A stretch of DNA of 64,000 nt from Paraperibacillus esterisolvens (GCF_046237625.1 NZ_CP143545.1:1550001-1614000); one strand, 5' to 3'. Counted from the stretch's first letter, positions 51,720 through 61,473 are shown. Translations and numbers: made by a program. The notes: generated by a model from the sequence alone, not told the origin.

Positions 51720-53063
51720 ATGAGCAAATTTAACGATATTTTAGAAAATAAGGTAATGCCGGTTGCGGGGCGCATTGCCGGCCAGCGACACCTGCAGGCT
51801 CTGCGTGACGGTATCATCCTCACGATGCCGCTGATCATAGTCGGATCGCTATTCCTGATTCTCGGTTTCCTGCCAATCCCGGGCTATACGGATTTCATGG
51901 CCAGGACATTTGGGGATGCCTGGCTTACCAAGCTGATGTATCCGGTAGGAGCCACATTCGATATCATGGCCTTAATTGCAGCTTTCGGCATTGCTTACCG
52001 CCTGGCTGAGAAATATAATGTGGACGCCTTGTCGGCAGGTGCCATTTCTGTCGCTGCCTTCCTTCTTGCCACTCCATATCAGGTGCCTTTCACTCCGGAA
52101 GGCGCAACAGAAGCTGTAATGGTGGGCGGAGCCATCCCATCGGTATTGATGGGAAGCAAGGGCTTATTCGTAGCCATGCTCATCGCCATGATCTCAACTG
52201 AAATCTACCGGGTGATCATCCAGAAGAATATAATCATCAAGATGCCAGATGGCGTTCCGCCGGCAGTTGCTAAATCGTTTGTTGCCCTGATTCCCGGCTT
52301 TGCTGTAATCGCACTTATATGGGTATTACGTTTAATTGTTGAAAACACAAGCTTTGAAAGCCTTCATAATATTGTCGGTGAAATTTTGGGCAAACCGCTC
52401 GGAGTACTTGGCGGAAGCCTCATTGGAAGCCTTGTTGCTGTATTCCTGATCCAGCTCCTCTGGTCATGCGGCCTTCATGGTGCCTCCATCGTGGGCGGTG
52501 TAATGGGCCCGATCTGGCTGTCTGCAATGGATGCCAATCGTGTGGCATTCCAGGCGGGAGACGGACTGCCAAACATCTTCACCCAGCAGTTCTTTGATAT
52601 TTTCATATACATCGGCGGAAGCGGAGCAACCCTAGCCCTTGTTACCGCCATGCTGATCCGGTCACAGAGCCAGCAGATGAAACAACTGGGTAGGCTTGCC
52701 GCAGGACCGGGTCTATTCAACATCAATGAACCTATTACATTTGGAATGCCGATTGTCATGAATCCGCTGATGATCGTTCCATTTATCCTTACGCCCCTTG
52801 TCATGGTCATTGTCACCTACATCGCAATGAGCACAGGACTTGTTGCACGGCCGGCTGGTATTGCAGTTCCCTGGACGATGCCGCCGATCATCGGGGGGTA
52901 TCTGGCCGCAGGCGGGAAAATTTCGGGAGCAGTCCTGCAGCTTGTGAACTTTGGCCTCGCCTTCGGAATCTATTATCCATTCTTCAGAATGTGGGATAAG
53001 CAGAAATATTCAGAAGAACAAGGAGCAATCGAGATTACTTCTGCTAAAAAACTTCAGGCATAG
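51720..53063 (+). CDS. licC: PTS EIIC, lactose/cellobiose/chitobiose family
   Basis: 447 residues with about ten hydrophobic segments. LRDGIILTMPLIIVGSLFLI, GLHGASIVGGVMGPIW, FNINEPITFGMPIVMNPLMI and VPWTMPPIIGGYLAAGG are the family's conserved parts; the Asn-Glu-Pro-Ile motif binds sugar. Transports the disaccharide for phosphorylation by EIIB. GGGGAG precedes the ATG. Overlapping ribosome binding site for the next gene begins at its stop. Confidence 0.94.
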   Translation: MSKFNDILENKVMPVAGRIAGQRHLQALRDGIILTMPLIIVGSLFLILGFLPIPGYTDFMARTFGDAWLTKLMYPVGATFDIMALIAAFGIAYRLAEKYNVDALSAGAISVAAFLLATPYQVPFTPEGATEAVMVGGAIPSVLMGSKGLFVAMLIAMISTEIYRVIIQKNIIIKMPDGVPPAVAKSFVALIPGFAVIALIWVLRLIVENTSFESLHNIVGEILGKPLGVLGGSLIGSLVAVFLIQLLWSCGLHGASIVGGVMGPIWLSAMDANRVAFQAGDGLPNIFTQQFFDIFIYIGGSGATLALVTAMLIRSQSQQMKQLGRLAAGPGLFNINEPITFGMPIVMNPLMIVPFILTPLVMVIVTYIAMSTGLVARPAGIAVPWTMPPIIGGYLAAGGKISGAVLQLVNFGLAFGIYYPFFRMWDKQKYSEEQGAIEITSAKKLQA

Positions 53064-53073
53064 GAGAATATTA

Positions 53074-53829
53074 ATGGTGAAATTAATCGTTAACGCAGAC
53101 GACTTTGGCTATTCAAAAGGAGTCAATCTCGGAATTATCGAAGCTTATCAAAATGGCATCGTAACATCCGCGACACTGATGGCTAACATGCCTGGAGCAG
53201 AGCACGCATCAGCTCTTGCCGCAGAAAACCCGGGGCTCGGGGTGGGTATCCACCTCGTCCTGGACTGCGGGTATCCGGTAAGTAAGAAAGTTCCTTCACT
53301 CATTGATGAAAAAGGGAAATTCCTTAACACAAAAGCGGTCTGTGAGCAAGGAGATCCAGCCGAGATAGAGCGCGAGCTGGAAAGCCAGATTGAAAGGTTC
53401 CTGGGCTTCGGCCTGAAACCGACACATCTGGACAGCCATCATCATGTTCATGGTCATGAAAATGTTTTTGAGATTGTCAGCAGGCTTGCCTATAAATATG
53501 GTATCCCAATCAGACCGGTATCAGAAAGCCTGCTGAAATCCGGGCGACATAATCCTTCTGTCCACTATTTCGAACCAGGATTTTACGGGGAAAATCTAAC
53601 AAACGAAACGCTGATCGATTGTATTGAGAGGTCCCTGTCCTATGAGACAGCAGAGATCATGACACATCCAGCTTTTCTTGATGAAGCAATCCTGTCTGGA
53701 AGCTCATATGCTATGCCGCGTGTTCGTGAGGTTTCCATCCTTACTGACCCGAGGATCAAGGATTTTATAAAGAAACAGGGTGTGGAGCTTGCGACTTATA
53801 AAGAAGCTGCCGGCAAATCCGTGGTTTGA
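53074..53829 (+). CDS. chbG: Chitooligosaccharide/carbohydrate deacetylase, YdjC/ChbG family
   Basis: 251 residues. Catalytic/metal motifs NADDFGYSKGVN (Asp9, Asp10), VGIHLVLDCGYP (His) and HLDSHHHVHGHENVF match ChbG, which removes one N-acetyl group from chitobiose 6-phosphate so that the family-4 enzyme can act. AGGAG lies 6-7 bases before the ATG at 53074; a longer frame overlaps the EIIC gene and is rejected. It sits inside the PTS operon, evidence for a chitobiose-type substrate. Confidence 0.9.
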   Translation: MVKLIVNADDFGYSKGVNLGIIEAYQNGIVTSATLMANMPGAEHASALAAENPGLGVGIHLVLDCGYPVSKKVPSLIDEKGKFLNTKAVCEQGDPAEIERELESQIERFLGFGLKPTHLDSHHHVHGHENVFEIVSRLAYKYGIPIRPVSESLLKSGRHNPSVHYFEPGFYGENLTNETLIDCIERSLSYETAEIMTHPAFLDEAILSGSSYAMPRVREVSILTDPRIKDFIKKQGVELATYKEAAGKSVV

Positions 53830-54062
53830 AGCAGGGGAAGTGCGGAATGAAAAAGTAGATTTCCAATTGGGAGACCGTTAGCCCCTTTTTGGAAAGAAGT
53901 TTCGATGAAGAAGGGGTGGCGGCATTTGTTTCCAGGAATGAAACAGGGCGGCCCCAGAGGGAAGCAGCACAGGATTTCAAGGCTGTCCCAGGTTTTTATG
54001 GGCGCAGTGGAATCATCGCCTCAGCTGCTTTCCGCTTCTTAAGGAAAAACAATGATTATTCA

Positions 54063-54078
54063 TGTAAGCGCTTTTACA
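54063..54078 (+). promoter_or_regulatory. Second cre box, before EIIB copy 2
   Basis: TGTAAGCGCTTTTACA, a palindromic near-match to the CcpA site, 49 bases before the second EIIB. The 53830-54126 gap has no gene. It suggests an internal promoter subject to its own catabolite control. Confidence 0.75.
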
Positions 54079-54126
54079 ATAGAATAACAGTAACAGAATA
54101 ACCAAACATAAAGAGGAGGCAGATCT

Positions 54127-54453
54127 ATGAATATACTATTATGCTGTGCAGCAGGGATGTCCACAAGCCTGCTTGTCACAAAGATGGAAAAAGCCGCACA
54201 GGATCAGGGAATAGACTGCAAAATATGGGCAGAAGGTGCATCCTCAGTAAACGATCATATCGCATCGGCCGATGTCCTGCTGATTGGGCCGCAGGTACGC
54301 TATCTGCTGCCGCAGCTCAAAAAATTAGGCGAAGCGCATAATGTACCCGTAGACAGTATCAATACCGTCCATTATGGCATGTGCAATGGAGCAGAAGTGT
54401 TGAAGGCGGCCATCGCTCTTGCAAAGAGCAATAAGCTGGAAGAGTCCATCTAA
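54127..54453 (+). CDS. PTS EIIB, lactose/cellobiose/chitobiose family (copy 2)
   Basis: 108 residues. Same phosphocysteine motif (CCAAGMSTSLLVTKMEKA) and GPQVRYLLPQLKKLG as copy 1. Differs by a short C-terminal extension (SNKLEESI). Both EIIBs retain the active Cys, so this is a functional paralogue rather than a remnant. Begins the second half of the cluster with its own cre-box region. Confidence 0.93.
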   Translation: MNILLCCAAGMSTSLLVTKMEKAAQDQGIDCKIWAEGASSVNDHIASADVLLIGPQVRYLLPQLKKLGEAHNVPVDSINTVHYGMCNGAEVLKAAIALAKSNKLEESI

Positions 54454-54495
54454 GCCTGGCCATCTGCATGTATCGATTTATGGGAGGTGAGAGAA

Positions 54496-54825
54496 ATGGA
54501 TTCAATGGAACAGATAGTTTTTACGATTATCCTGCACGGCGGAAACGGGAAGAGTTCCTCTATGGAAGCCATCCAGGCAGCCAAAAAGGGTGATTTTATA
54601 GAAGCAAGAGCGAAGCTCAAGGAAGCGGGAGAAGCCTTGAACGAAGCACATAAAACACAGACAGAACTAATACAGGCTGAAATCAGGGGAGAGAGGGCAG
54701 AAACATCCCTGTTGATGGTCCATGCCCAGGATCATCTGATGAATGCTCTGACAATCAAGGACCTGGCAGCAGAATTTGTAGATCTCTATGAAGCAATTGA
54801 AACGAAAAGGGGAGTCAATCTATGA
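54496..54825 (+). CDS. licA: PTS EIIA, lactose/cellobiose family
   Basis: 109 residues, mostly helical. Phosphohistidine in SLLMVHAQDHLMNALTIKDL. Start ATG at 54496 with GGGAGGTG upstream; a GTG nine bases earlier is out-competed. Its TGA overlaps the ATG of the next gene (ATGA at 54822). Confidence 0.93.
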   Translation: MDSMEQIVFTIILHGGNGKSSSMEAIQAAKKGDFIEARAKLKEAGEALNEAHKTQTELIQAEIRGERAETSLLMVHAQDHLMNALTIKDLAAEFVDLYEAIETKRGVNL

Positions 54826-56150
54826 AAAAAGGGCTTAAAATTGCAACGATCGGGGGCGGATCAAGCTATACGCCGGAACTCATCGAGGGGTTCATCAAGA
54901 GATATGAAGAGCTTCCCGTGAGTGAATTATGGCTTGTTGACATTGAAGCAGGCAGGGAAAAGCTTGAAATAGTCGGACAGCTTGCCAAGCGGATGGTGGA
55001 AAAATCAGGTTTGCCCATCAAGGTTCATCTTAGCCTCGACAGGAGGGAAGCACTGAAGGATGCGGATTTTGTTACCACCCAGTTCCGTGTAGGGCTTCTT
55101 GACGCACGTGCTAAGGATGAAAGAATACCGATGAAATATGGTGTGCTCGGTCAGGAAACAAACGGTCCCGGCGGTTTGTTCAAAGGACTTCGGACCATTC
55201 CGGTAATACTCGACATATGCCGCGATATGGAGGAGCTTTGTCCCGATGCCTGGCTTATCAACTTCACGAATCCTGCCGGCATGGTAACCGAAGCGGTGCT
55301 CCGCTATTCCAGCATCAAAAAAGTGGTGGGGCTCTGCAATGTTCCAATCGGAATGGAAATGGGCATCGCAAAGCTCCTTGATGTGGACCACTCCCGGGTA
55401 AGAATTGATTTTGCCGGTTTAAACCACATGGTATATGGACTGGATGTGTATGTGGACGGAGTAAGCAAAAAGGATGAAGTCATAGACCTGCTGACAGATC
55501 CTTCAAACTCAAGCTTTGTGAAAAACATACAGGGCATGGGCTGGGAGCCTTCGTTTGTAAAGGCGCTGAATGTGCTCACTTGTCCGTACCATATGTACTA
55601 CTATAAAACGCGGGAAATGCTTGAAAAAGACCAAAAGAACTTTGAAAAAGGCGAGACGCGTGCCGAGGTGGTCCAAAAGCTTGAAGCTGAATTATTTGAG
55701 CTTTACAAAGATCCTGAGCTTGATATCAAGCCTCCACAGCTGGAGAAAAGGGGAGGGGCGTACTACTCGGATGCCGCTGTGCGCCTGATCACATCCATCT
55801 ATAATGACAAGCGGGATATCCAGCCGGTGAATACCAGGAATAACGGGGCAATCGCCAGCCTGCCGGCAGATTCCGCTGTTGAAATCAGCTGTGTGATTAC
55901 GAAGGATGGCCCGAAGCCGATTGCAATTGGAGACCTGCCGGTTGCTGTCCGCGGACTGGTCCAGCAGATCAAATCCTTTGAACGGATCTCTGCAGAAGCA
56001 GCTGTGACAGGCGACTATGACAAGGCAGTACTTGCGCTGACCATTAACCCGCTCGTTGGTTCAGATCATATTGCGAAGCAGATTGTAGATGAGATGCTTG
56101 AAGCACACAAAGAACATCTTCCCCAGTTCTTTAAAGCGGTGGAAGCATAA
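54822..56150 (+). CDS. licH: Family 4 glycosidase, phospho-beta-glucosidase/chitobiase
   Basis: 442 residues, GH4, an NAD- and metal-dependent enzyme that hydrolyses phosphorylated beta-linked disaccharides. N-terminal Rossmann IGGGSSYTPELIEGF; LINFTNPAGMVTEAVLRY; CNVPIGMEMG (metal Cys) and GLNHMVYGLDVY (metal His). Final step after EIIC/B/A and ChbG. Whether cellobiose- or chitobiose-6-phosphate is preferred is not visible; the deacetylase favours chitobiose. Confidence 0.94.
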   Translation: MKKGLKIATIGGGSSYTPELIEGFIKRYEELPVSELWLVDIEAGREKLEIVGQLAKRMVEKSGLPIKVHLSLDRREALKDADFVTTQFRVGLLDARAKDERIPMKYGVLGQETNGPGGLFKGLRTIPVILDICRDMEELCPDAWLINFTNPAGMVTEAVLRYSSIKKVVGLCNVPIGMEMGIAKLLDVDHSRVRIDFAGLNHMVYGLDVYVDGVSKKDEVIDLLTDPSNSSFVKNIQGMGWEPSFVKALNVLTCPYHMYYYKTREMLEKDQKNFEKGETRAEVVQKLEAELFELYKDPELDIKPPQLEKRGGAYYSDAAVRLITSIYNDKRDIQPVNTRNNGAIASLPADSAVEISCVITKDGPKPIAIGDLPVAVRGLVQQIKSFERISAEAAVTGDYDKAVLALTINPLVGSDHIAKQIVDEMLEAHKEHLPQFFKAVEA

Positions 56151-56160
56151 TAAGAAGCAG

Positions 56161-56199
56161 GCACCAGACCTCCAAATCAGGAGGGGCTGGTGCTTTTTT
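56161..56199 (+). terminator. Terminator of PTS operon
   Basis: GCACCAG..CTCC / GGAG..CTGGTGC stem followed by T6. Confidence 0.88.
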
Positions 56200-56417
56200 A
56201 TGCCTGCTTTCTGCTAAAATAATTAAATTTTGCCATTTTTCCAAAAATAATGCAAATGGCCTGGTCCTTTCATCATTATTATAAACACGTTTGCTGAATG
56301 GTTGGGGCTTATGTTTCATAGACGGAGATTACATGATGGGATAGGCTTGAGATGTATGGTAGGCGCTGTCATTTATGGCATCAAATGCAAGAAAATCCTG
56401 AATTTAAAGGAGGATTT

Positions 56418-58094
56418 ATGAAGAAAAAGTCATGGGTCATCACATCGGTATGTTCAGTGTTGATTGGCAGTACGGCAGCATTTGCTGAGGAAAATGGTTC
56501 AGTGCCTGTCCCGACTTTAGAAAGACAGGAAAATACCCTGAAAGGGGGGCAGCGTCCCCATCCCGTCTTTACCTGGGATTCTCCTGCTGTTCCAATGTCC
56601 GGAGTGCTTCACCCTGGCTCAGCAAGGGGTGCAGGGATGATGCCGGGACCGCTTGCTGCCATTGATGGAGTGATCCATTCAGCCATTTCTCAAGGTGTCA
56701 TGCCCGGAGCAGTTGCACTCGTGGCCAGAGGAGGCAGCATTGTAAAGCATGAGGCATACGGACATTCTGCCAAATACGAGAATGGCTCCTTTACTCCTAT
56801 GCAAAATCCTGTCGAGATGAAGAAGGATACAATCTTTGATCTCGCATCCATCAGCAAGATCTTCACAGCCACAGCCATCATGATACTTCAAGAAAAAGGG
56901 CTTGTTGACCTGGACGCTCCGGCTGCGGCTTATATTCCCGAATTTGCCCAGAACGGGAAAGGGCAGGTCACAGTAAGGCAGCTTTTAACACACACCTCAG
57001 GGTTCGAAGCATGGATCCCGCTTTACAGTAAAGGGACATCAAGGGACTCAAGGCTTCAGTTGGTCTTCAGCCAGCCGCTAAAAAAACCGCCTGGAACTAC
57101 ATACACTTACAGCGATCTGAATATGATCACGCTGGGGGCGATCGTGGAAAGGCTGACCGGCATGAGGCAGGACGAGTTTGTTAAAAGGCATATCACAGAG
57201 CCGCTCGGCATGAAGGATACCATGTATAATCCACCGGCTGAGCTGAAGGGCCGCATTGCTGCCACAGAATACCAATCAGTGCCGGCCCGGGGTCTCGTGT
57301 GGGGAGAAGTGCATGATGAAAATGCCTGGAGTCTGGGTGGAGTTGCCGGCCATGCCGGGGTTTTCTCGACCGCTTCAGACCTTGCCAAATTTGCGCATAT
57401 TTTCCTGAACGATGGAAAGTATGGAGGAAAGAAGATAATGAAGCCTGAAACCGTCAAACTCCTGCTCGAAAACCAAAACAGCGCCTATCCGGGTAATGAC
57501 CATGGTCTCGGCTGGGAGCTTGGCCAGGGCTGGTACATGGATGCTCTTTCCGACAGCACATCCTTCGGCCATACAGGCTATACAGGCACATCCATTGTAT
57601 TGAATCCGAAACAAAAGACCATAGCCATTCTTCTGACCAACCGGGTGCATCCCACCCGTGCTACCGTTTCCACAAACCAGACCAGGAGGCTTTTTGCGAG
57701 ACAAGTAGCTGATTCCATTCCGGTTAAGATGGAGCGGCATGGTGCCGCCTGGTTCGCAGGCTATGGTGATAAGCTCGCTAACTCTATGGAAGCAGAAGTC
57801 AAAGGGAAAGAAAGGATCGAATTTGCGACATGGTACAGCACCGAAACTAATGCTGACTATGGACGGATAGAGGTTCTGGCAGACGGCGCATGGGAAAAGC
57901 TTGATGAATATACAGGAACCTCCGGCGGGTGGATGGAGAAAGTCTATCAGCTTCCGGAAGGTGCAGAAAAAATCCGCTGGGTCTACAGCACGGATGGATC
58001 AGTAAACGGACGCGGCTGGTATGTCGGCCAAGTCAAGGCGGATGGCCATAAACTGGACTTTCAGAAGAATGACTGGAGTTTAAGAAATTACTAA
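56418..58094 (+). CDS. amiE: N-acetylmuramyl-L-alanine amidase AmiE-like (beta-lactamase fold)
   Basis: 558 residues with a signal peptide (to about residue 23). Beta-lactamase/penicillin-binding fold: SxxK as Ser144-Ile-Ser-Lys147, YSDLN as the second motif, and FGHTGYTGTS as the third. In B. subtilis AmiE (about 440 residues) cleaves peptide from MurNAc after NagZ. Here a further ~130 residues (IEFATWYSTETNADYGRIEV ... YVGQVKADGHK) form a probable beta-sandwich domain that may bind the wall. First gene of amiE-nagZ-namZ, 13 bases before nagZ. AAAGGAGG ribosome binding site at 56407. Confidence 0.84.
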   Translation: MKKKSWVITSVCSVLIGSTAAFAEENGSVPVPTLERQENTLKGGQRPHPVFTWDSPAVPMSGVLHPGSARGAGMMPGPLAAIDGVIHSAISQGVMPGAVALVARGGSIVKHEAYGHSAKYENGSFTPMQNPVEMKKDTIFDLASISKIFTATAIMILQEKGLVDLDAPAAAYIPEFAQNGKGQVTVRQLLTHTSGFEAWIPLYSKGTSRDSRLQLVFSQPLKKPPGTTYTYSDLNMITLGAIVERLTGMRQDEFVKRHITEPLGMKDTMYNPPAELKGRIAATEYQSVPARGLVWGEVHDENAWSLGGVAGHAGVFSTASDLAKFAHIFLNDGKYGGKKIMKPETVKLLLENQNSAYPGNDHGLGWELGQGWYMDALSDSTSFGHTGYTGTSIVLNPKQKTIAILLTNRVHPTRATVSTNQTRRLFARQVADSIPVKMERHGAAWFAGYGDKLANSMEAEVKGKERIEFATWYSTETNADYGRIEVLADGAWEKLDEYTGTSGGWMEKVYQLPEGAEKIRWVYSTDGSVNGRGWYVGQVKADGHKLDFQKNDWSLRNY

Positions 58095-58107
58095 GAGGAG
58101 GAAGAAC

Positions 58108-60186
58108 ATGTCTAAAATGTTAAGAGTGTTCCTAGTTTTTTCTATTATGTTCGGGCTGATCATCAGCGGCCTGCCAGGTACAGGTAGTGAGGCTTCCGGT
58201 AAAACAGTGAAGAAAGACCGCAGCGGCCCGGACTTGATCATTGACCAGAATGTGCCGGAGCTCTCGAAGGCTGTTAAGGACAACAAGCTGGATTTGAACG
58301 CCCTTCATATTTGGACGGATGGCAGCTTCACCCTTGCTGCTGATACCAAATGGAAATCAACGAATAAAAATGTCGCCAGTGTCGATCGTGAAGGTGTGGT
58401 CACGTTTTCGGGACAAAACGGAAAAACCTTTATCTACGCATCGGACGGTTTGAAAAGCGACCGCATCGCCCTGCAGCATAAGCAGGACGGCGTCCATGTT
58501 ATCAAGAGAAAAGGGGCCAGTTACAGGATCATTGACAAGGCTGTCAGCCACATGACCCTGAAAGAAAAAGTCGGGCAGATGCTGATGCCTGATTTCAGAA
58601 CGTGGAAGGGACAAAATGTAACCTCCATGCTTCCGGAAATCGAGAAACTTGTGAAGGAATATCATCTTGGCGGTGTTATCTTATTTAGAGAAAACGTCGT
58701 GACAACCGAACAGACCACTAGGCTAGTGGATGCCTACAAACAGGCGGCGGAAAAATTCGGCCTTCTCGTGACGATCGACCAGGAAGGCGGAATCGTCACA
58801 CGCCTGCAGTCCGGGACAGACATGCCAGGCAATATGGCCCTCGGTGCAGCGCGGTCTGCAGAACTTTCGGAAAAAGTGGGAACAGCCATCGGGGAAGAAT
58901 TGAGTTCCCTTGGAATCAATATGAACCTGGCTCCAAGCCTGGATGTTAATAATAATCCGGATAATCCGGTCATCGGCGTGCGTTCATTCGGCGAAGACCC
59001 TGAACTTGTAGCAAAAATGGGCATGTCCTATATCAAGGGGCTGCAGAAAACAGGTACAGCTGCTACAGCCAAGCATTTTCCGGGACATGGAGATACGGCA
59101 GTGGACTCTCACCTGGGCCTGCCAGAGGTGCCGCATGATCTCTCCCGCCTGAAAAAAGTAGAGCTCTACCCATTCCAGCAGGCGATGGATGCCGGAATTG
59201 ATGCAGTTATGACAGCCCATGTCACATTCCCGAAAATCGACGATACAAAAGCGATTTCCAAAAAGGATGGAACAGAAATTGCGATCCCGGCAACTCTTTC
59301 TCAAAAAGTGCTGACTGGCTTGATGAGGGAGGAAATGGGCTACAAAGGCGTCATTATCACAGATGCAATGAATATGCAGGCAATCAGCGACCATTTCGGG
59401 GCGGTGGATGCTGCTGTCCGGACGGTCAAGGCCGGAACGGATATTGTCTTGATGCCGGTAGGACTTGAATCGGTTGCAGGCGGTCTGTATGAGGCCGTCA
59501 AAACAGGCGAAATCACGGAAGAGAGAATTGAGGCTTCTGTAAAACGCATTCTGACCCTTAAGCTGAACAGAGGAATCATCAAGGCGGAAAAGGAAAAAAG
59601 CGTGGATGAAAAGATCCAGAATGCACTGCGTGTAGTCGGGTCACAAGAGCATAAGGCCGTAGAGAAAGAAGCGGCGGCCAAATCCATCACCCTCATAAAA
59701 AACAATGGAGTGCTTCCGGTAAAGGCAGCGGCAGATGACAAGATTGCCGTCATTGGCAATACGTATCTAACGGAGCTTGCCGGAGAAATTAAAAAGCATC
59801 ACGGAAACGCAACGGTTGTAACGGCATCAAAGCCTCTTACAGCCGCACAGCTTGCAAGCATTAAGGATGCGAAATATATCATCCTCGGCACTGTAACATC
59901 AACCGTTTCAGGCCGGTCTCCTAACAGCGACCAGATGAAGCTCGCAAACCAGCTTGTGGATCTCGATGTTCCAGTTATAGGCGCTGGAATCCGCAACCCA
60001 TATGACATCATGGCCTATCCGGGTGCAGATGCCTATCTTGCCCAATACAGCTTCAGGAATGCAAGCTTTGAGGCACTCGCCAATACAATTTTTGGAAAGA
60101 ACAATCCTTCCGGAAAGCTTCCAGTCACCATTTATGATGCTGCCCGACAAGTGCTGTACGGATACGGACACGGCTTGACTTATTAA
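58108..60186 (+). CDS. nagZ: beta-N-acetylglucosaminidase NagZ (GH3)
   Basis: 692 residues with a signal peptide (to about residue 28). A small N-terminal BIG2-like region (KWKSTNKNVASVDREGVVTF) precedes the GH3 barrel with the acid/base Asp333-His335 dyad (KHFPGHGDTAVDSHLGLP) and nucleophile Asp419 (ITDAMNM). A C-terminal GH3 domain follows. Matches B. subtilis NagZ (YbbD), which removes GlcNAc from muropeptides outside the cell. GGAGGAAG ribosome binding site. Operon with amiE and namZ (18-base gap). Confidence 0.93.
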   Translation: MSKMLRVFLVFSIMFGLIISGLPGTGSEASGKTVKKDRSGPDLIIDQNVPELSKAVKDNKLDLNALHIWTDGSFTLAADTKWKSTNKNVASVDREGVVTFSGQNGKTFIYASDGLKSDRIALQHKQDGVHVIKRKGASYRIIDKAVSHMTLKEKVGQMLMPDFRTWKGQNVTSMLPEIEKLVKEYHLGGVILFRENVVTTEQTTRLVDAYKQAAEKFGLLVTIDQEGGIVTRLQSGTDMPGNMALGAARSAELSEKVGTAIGEELSSLGINMNLAPSLDVNNNPDNPVIGVRSFGEDPELVAKMGMSYIKGLQKTGTAATAKHFPGHGDTAVDSHLGLPEVPHDLSRLKKVELYPFQQAMDAGIDAVMTAHVTFPKIDDTKAISKKDGTEIAIPATLSQKVLTGLMREEMGYKGVIITDAMNMQAISDHFGAVDAAVRTVKAGTDIVLMPVGLESVAGGLYEAVKTGEITEERIEASVKRILTLKLNRGIIKAEKEKSVDEKIQNALRVVGSQEHKAVEKEAAAKSITLIKNNGVLPVKAAADDKIAVIGNTYLTELAGEIKKHHGNATVVTASKPLTAAQLASIKDAKYIILGTVTSTVSGRSPNSDQMKLANQLVDLDVPVIGAGIRNPYDIMAYPGADAYLAQYSFRNASFEALANTIFGKNNPSGKLPVTIYDAARQVLYGYGHGLTY

Positions 60187-60204
60187 GCGAGGGGAGGAAA
60201 AGAC

Positions 60205-61467
60205 ATGAAAAAATGGCTGGCCGGTGCTGCTGCACTTCTATTAATGCTTTCCATCTTTACAGGTGCAGTTGCCGATAATAATAAACATGAAAAAGGAAAA
60301 AAGCATGGGAAGTTCCGCCTTGGAGTTGATGTGCTTCTTCAGGATAAGATAAATCTGCTGAAGGGTAAGCGCGTAGGATTGATTACAAACCCTACAGGAG
60401 TTGATCAGGAGGTAACTAGCATTGTAGACAGATTGTCACAGCATCCTGATGTCAACCTGACGGCGCTTTACGGCCCGGAGCATGGGGTAAGGGGAAGCGC
60501 GCAGGCAGGACAGTATGTAGAATCGTATACAGACCCTAAAACAGGTCTTCCGGTATACAGCCTATATGGAAAAACAAAGAAGCCCACACCGGAAATGCTC
60601 GAGGATATCGATGTTCTTGTTTTCGATATTCAGGATGTGGGCACAAGATTCTATACGTATATCTATACAATGGCACTGGCAATGGAAGCCGCAAAAGAAA
60701 ACAATAAGGAAATCATCGTCCTCGACAGGCCGAATCCGCTTGGCGGAGAAAAAGTGGAAGGGCCGGTGCTGGAAGATAAATATTCCTCCTTCGTCGGGGA
60801 ATACGAAATTCCGGTAAGGCACGGCATGACAGTAGGCGAGCTTGCGCTGTTATTCAACAAGGAATTCAATATCGGGGCAGATCTTACTGTTGTGAAAATG
60901 GAAGGCTGGAAGCGGGATAGGTACTATGATGAAACTCCGCTGAAATGGGTGCTTCCGTCCCCTAACATGCCGACTCTTGAAACCGCAGTTGTTTATCCGG
61001 GCGCAGCCTTAATTGAAGGAACGAATATCTCAGAAGGAAGAGGGACCACCAAGCCGTTTGAATTGATCGGTGCGCCTTTCATTAACGGTGACAGCCTGGC
61101 AGAAAAGCTGAATGCCCTTGATCTTCCGGGCGTCCAGTTCAGATCAGCATCCTTCATTCCATCCTTCTCAAAGCATATGAATGTACTATCGCACGGCATC
61201 CAGATCCATGTAACCAATTTGGACGCTTATAAGCCTTTCGAAACAGGTGTGCATATCGTCAAGACGATCCATGATATGTATCCTGATCAATTCCAGTTCA
61301 GGGCCCCTAATTCTGCAGGCATCTCATTCTTTGACAACCTGACAGGAACAGGAGCGATCCGCCAGGGCATTGAGGACGGCAAGACCGTCGAACAGATGCA
61401 GAACAACTGGAAGCAGGGACTTGACGACTTCAAGAAGCTTCGCAAACAGTATTTGCTTTATAAGTAA
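60205..61467 (+). CDS. namZ: exo-beta-N-acetylmuramidase NamZ (DUF1343)
   Basis: 420 residues with a signal peptide (to about residue 24). DUF1343/YbbC family: VGLITNPTGVDQ, YGPEHGVRGSAQAGQYV, DIQDVGTRFYTYIYTM, PNPLGGEKVEGPVL, YPGAALIEGTNISEGRGTTK. In B. subtilis NamZ cleaves terminal MurNAc and works with NagZ. Ends at the terminator at 61474. The cytosolic murQ-murR-murP partners are not in the window. Confidence 0.92.
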   Translation: MKKWLAGAAALLLMLSIFTGAVADNNKHEKGKKHGKFRLGVDVLLQDKINLLKGKRVGLITNPTGVDQEVTSIVDRLSQHPDVNLTALYGPEHGVRGSAQAGQYVESYTDPKTGLPVYSLYGKTKKPTPEMLEDIDVLVFDIQDVGTRFYTYIYTMALAMEAAKENNKEIIVLDRPNPLGGEKVEGPVLEDKYSSFVGEYEIPVRHGMTVGELALLFNKEFNIGADLTVVKMEGWKRDRYYDETPLKWVLPSPNMPTLETAVVYPGAALIEGTNISEGRGTTKPFELIGAPFINGDSLAEKLNALDLPGVQFRSASFIPSFSKHMNVLSHGIQIHVTNLDAYKPFETGVHIVKTIHDMYPDQFQFRAPNSAGISFFDNLTGTGAIRQGIEDGKTVEQMQNNWKQGLDDFKKLRKQYLLYK

Positions 61468-61473
61468 AAAAGG

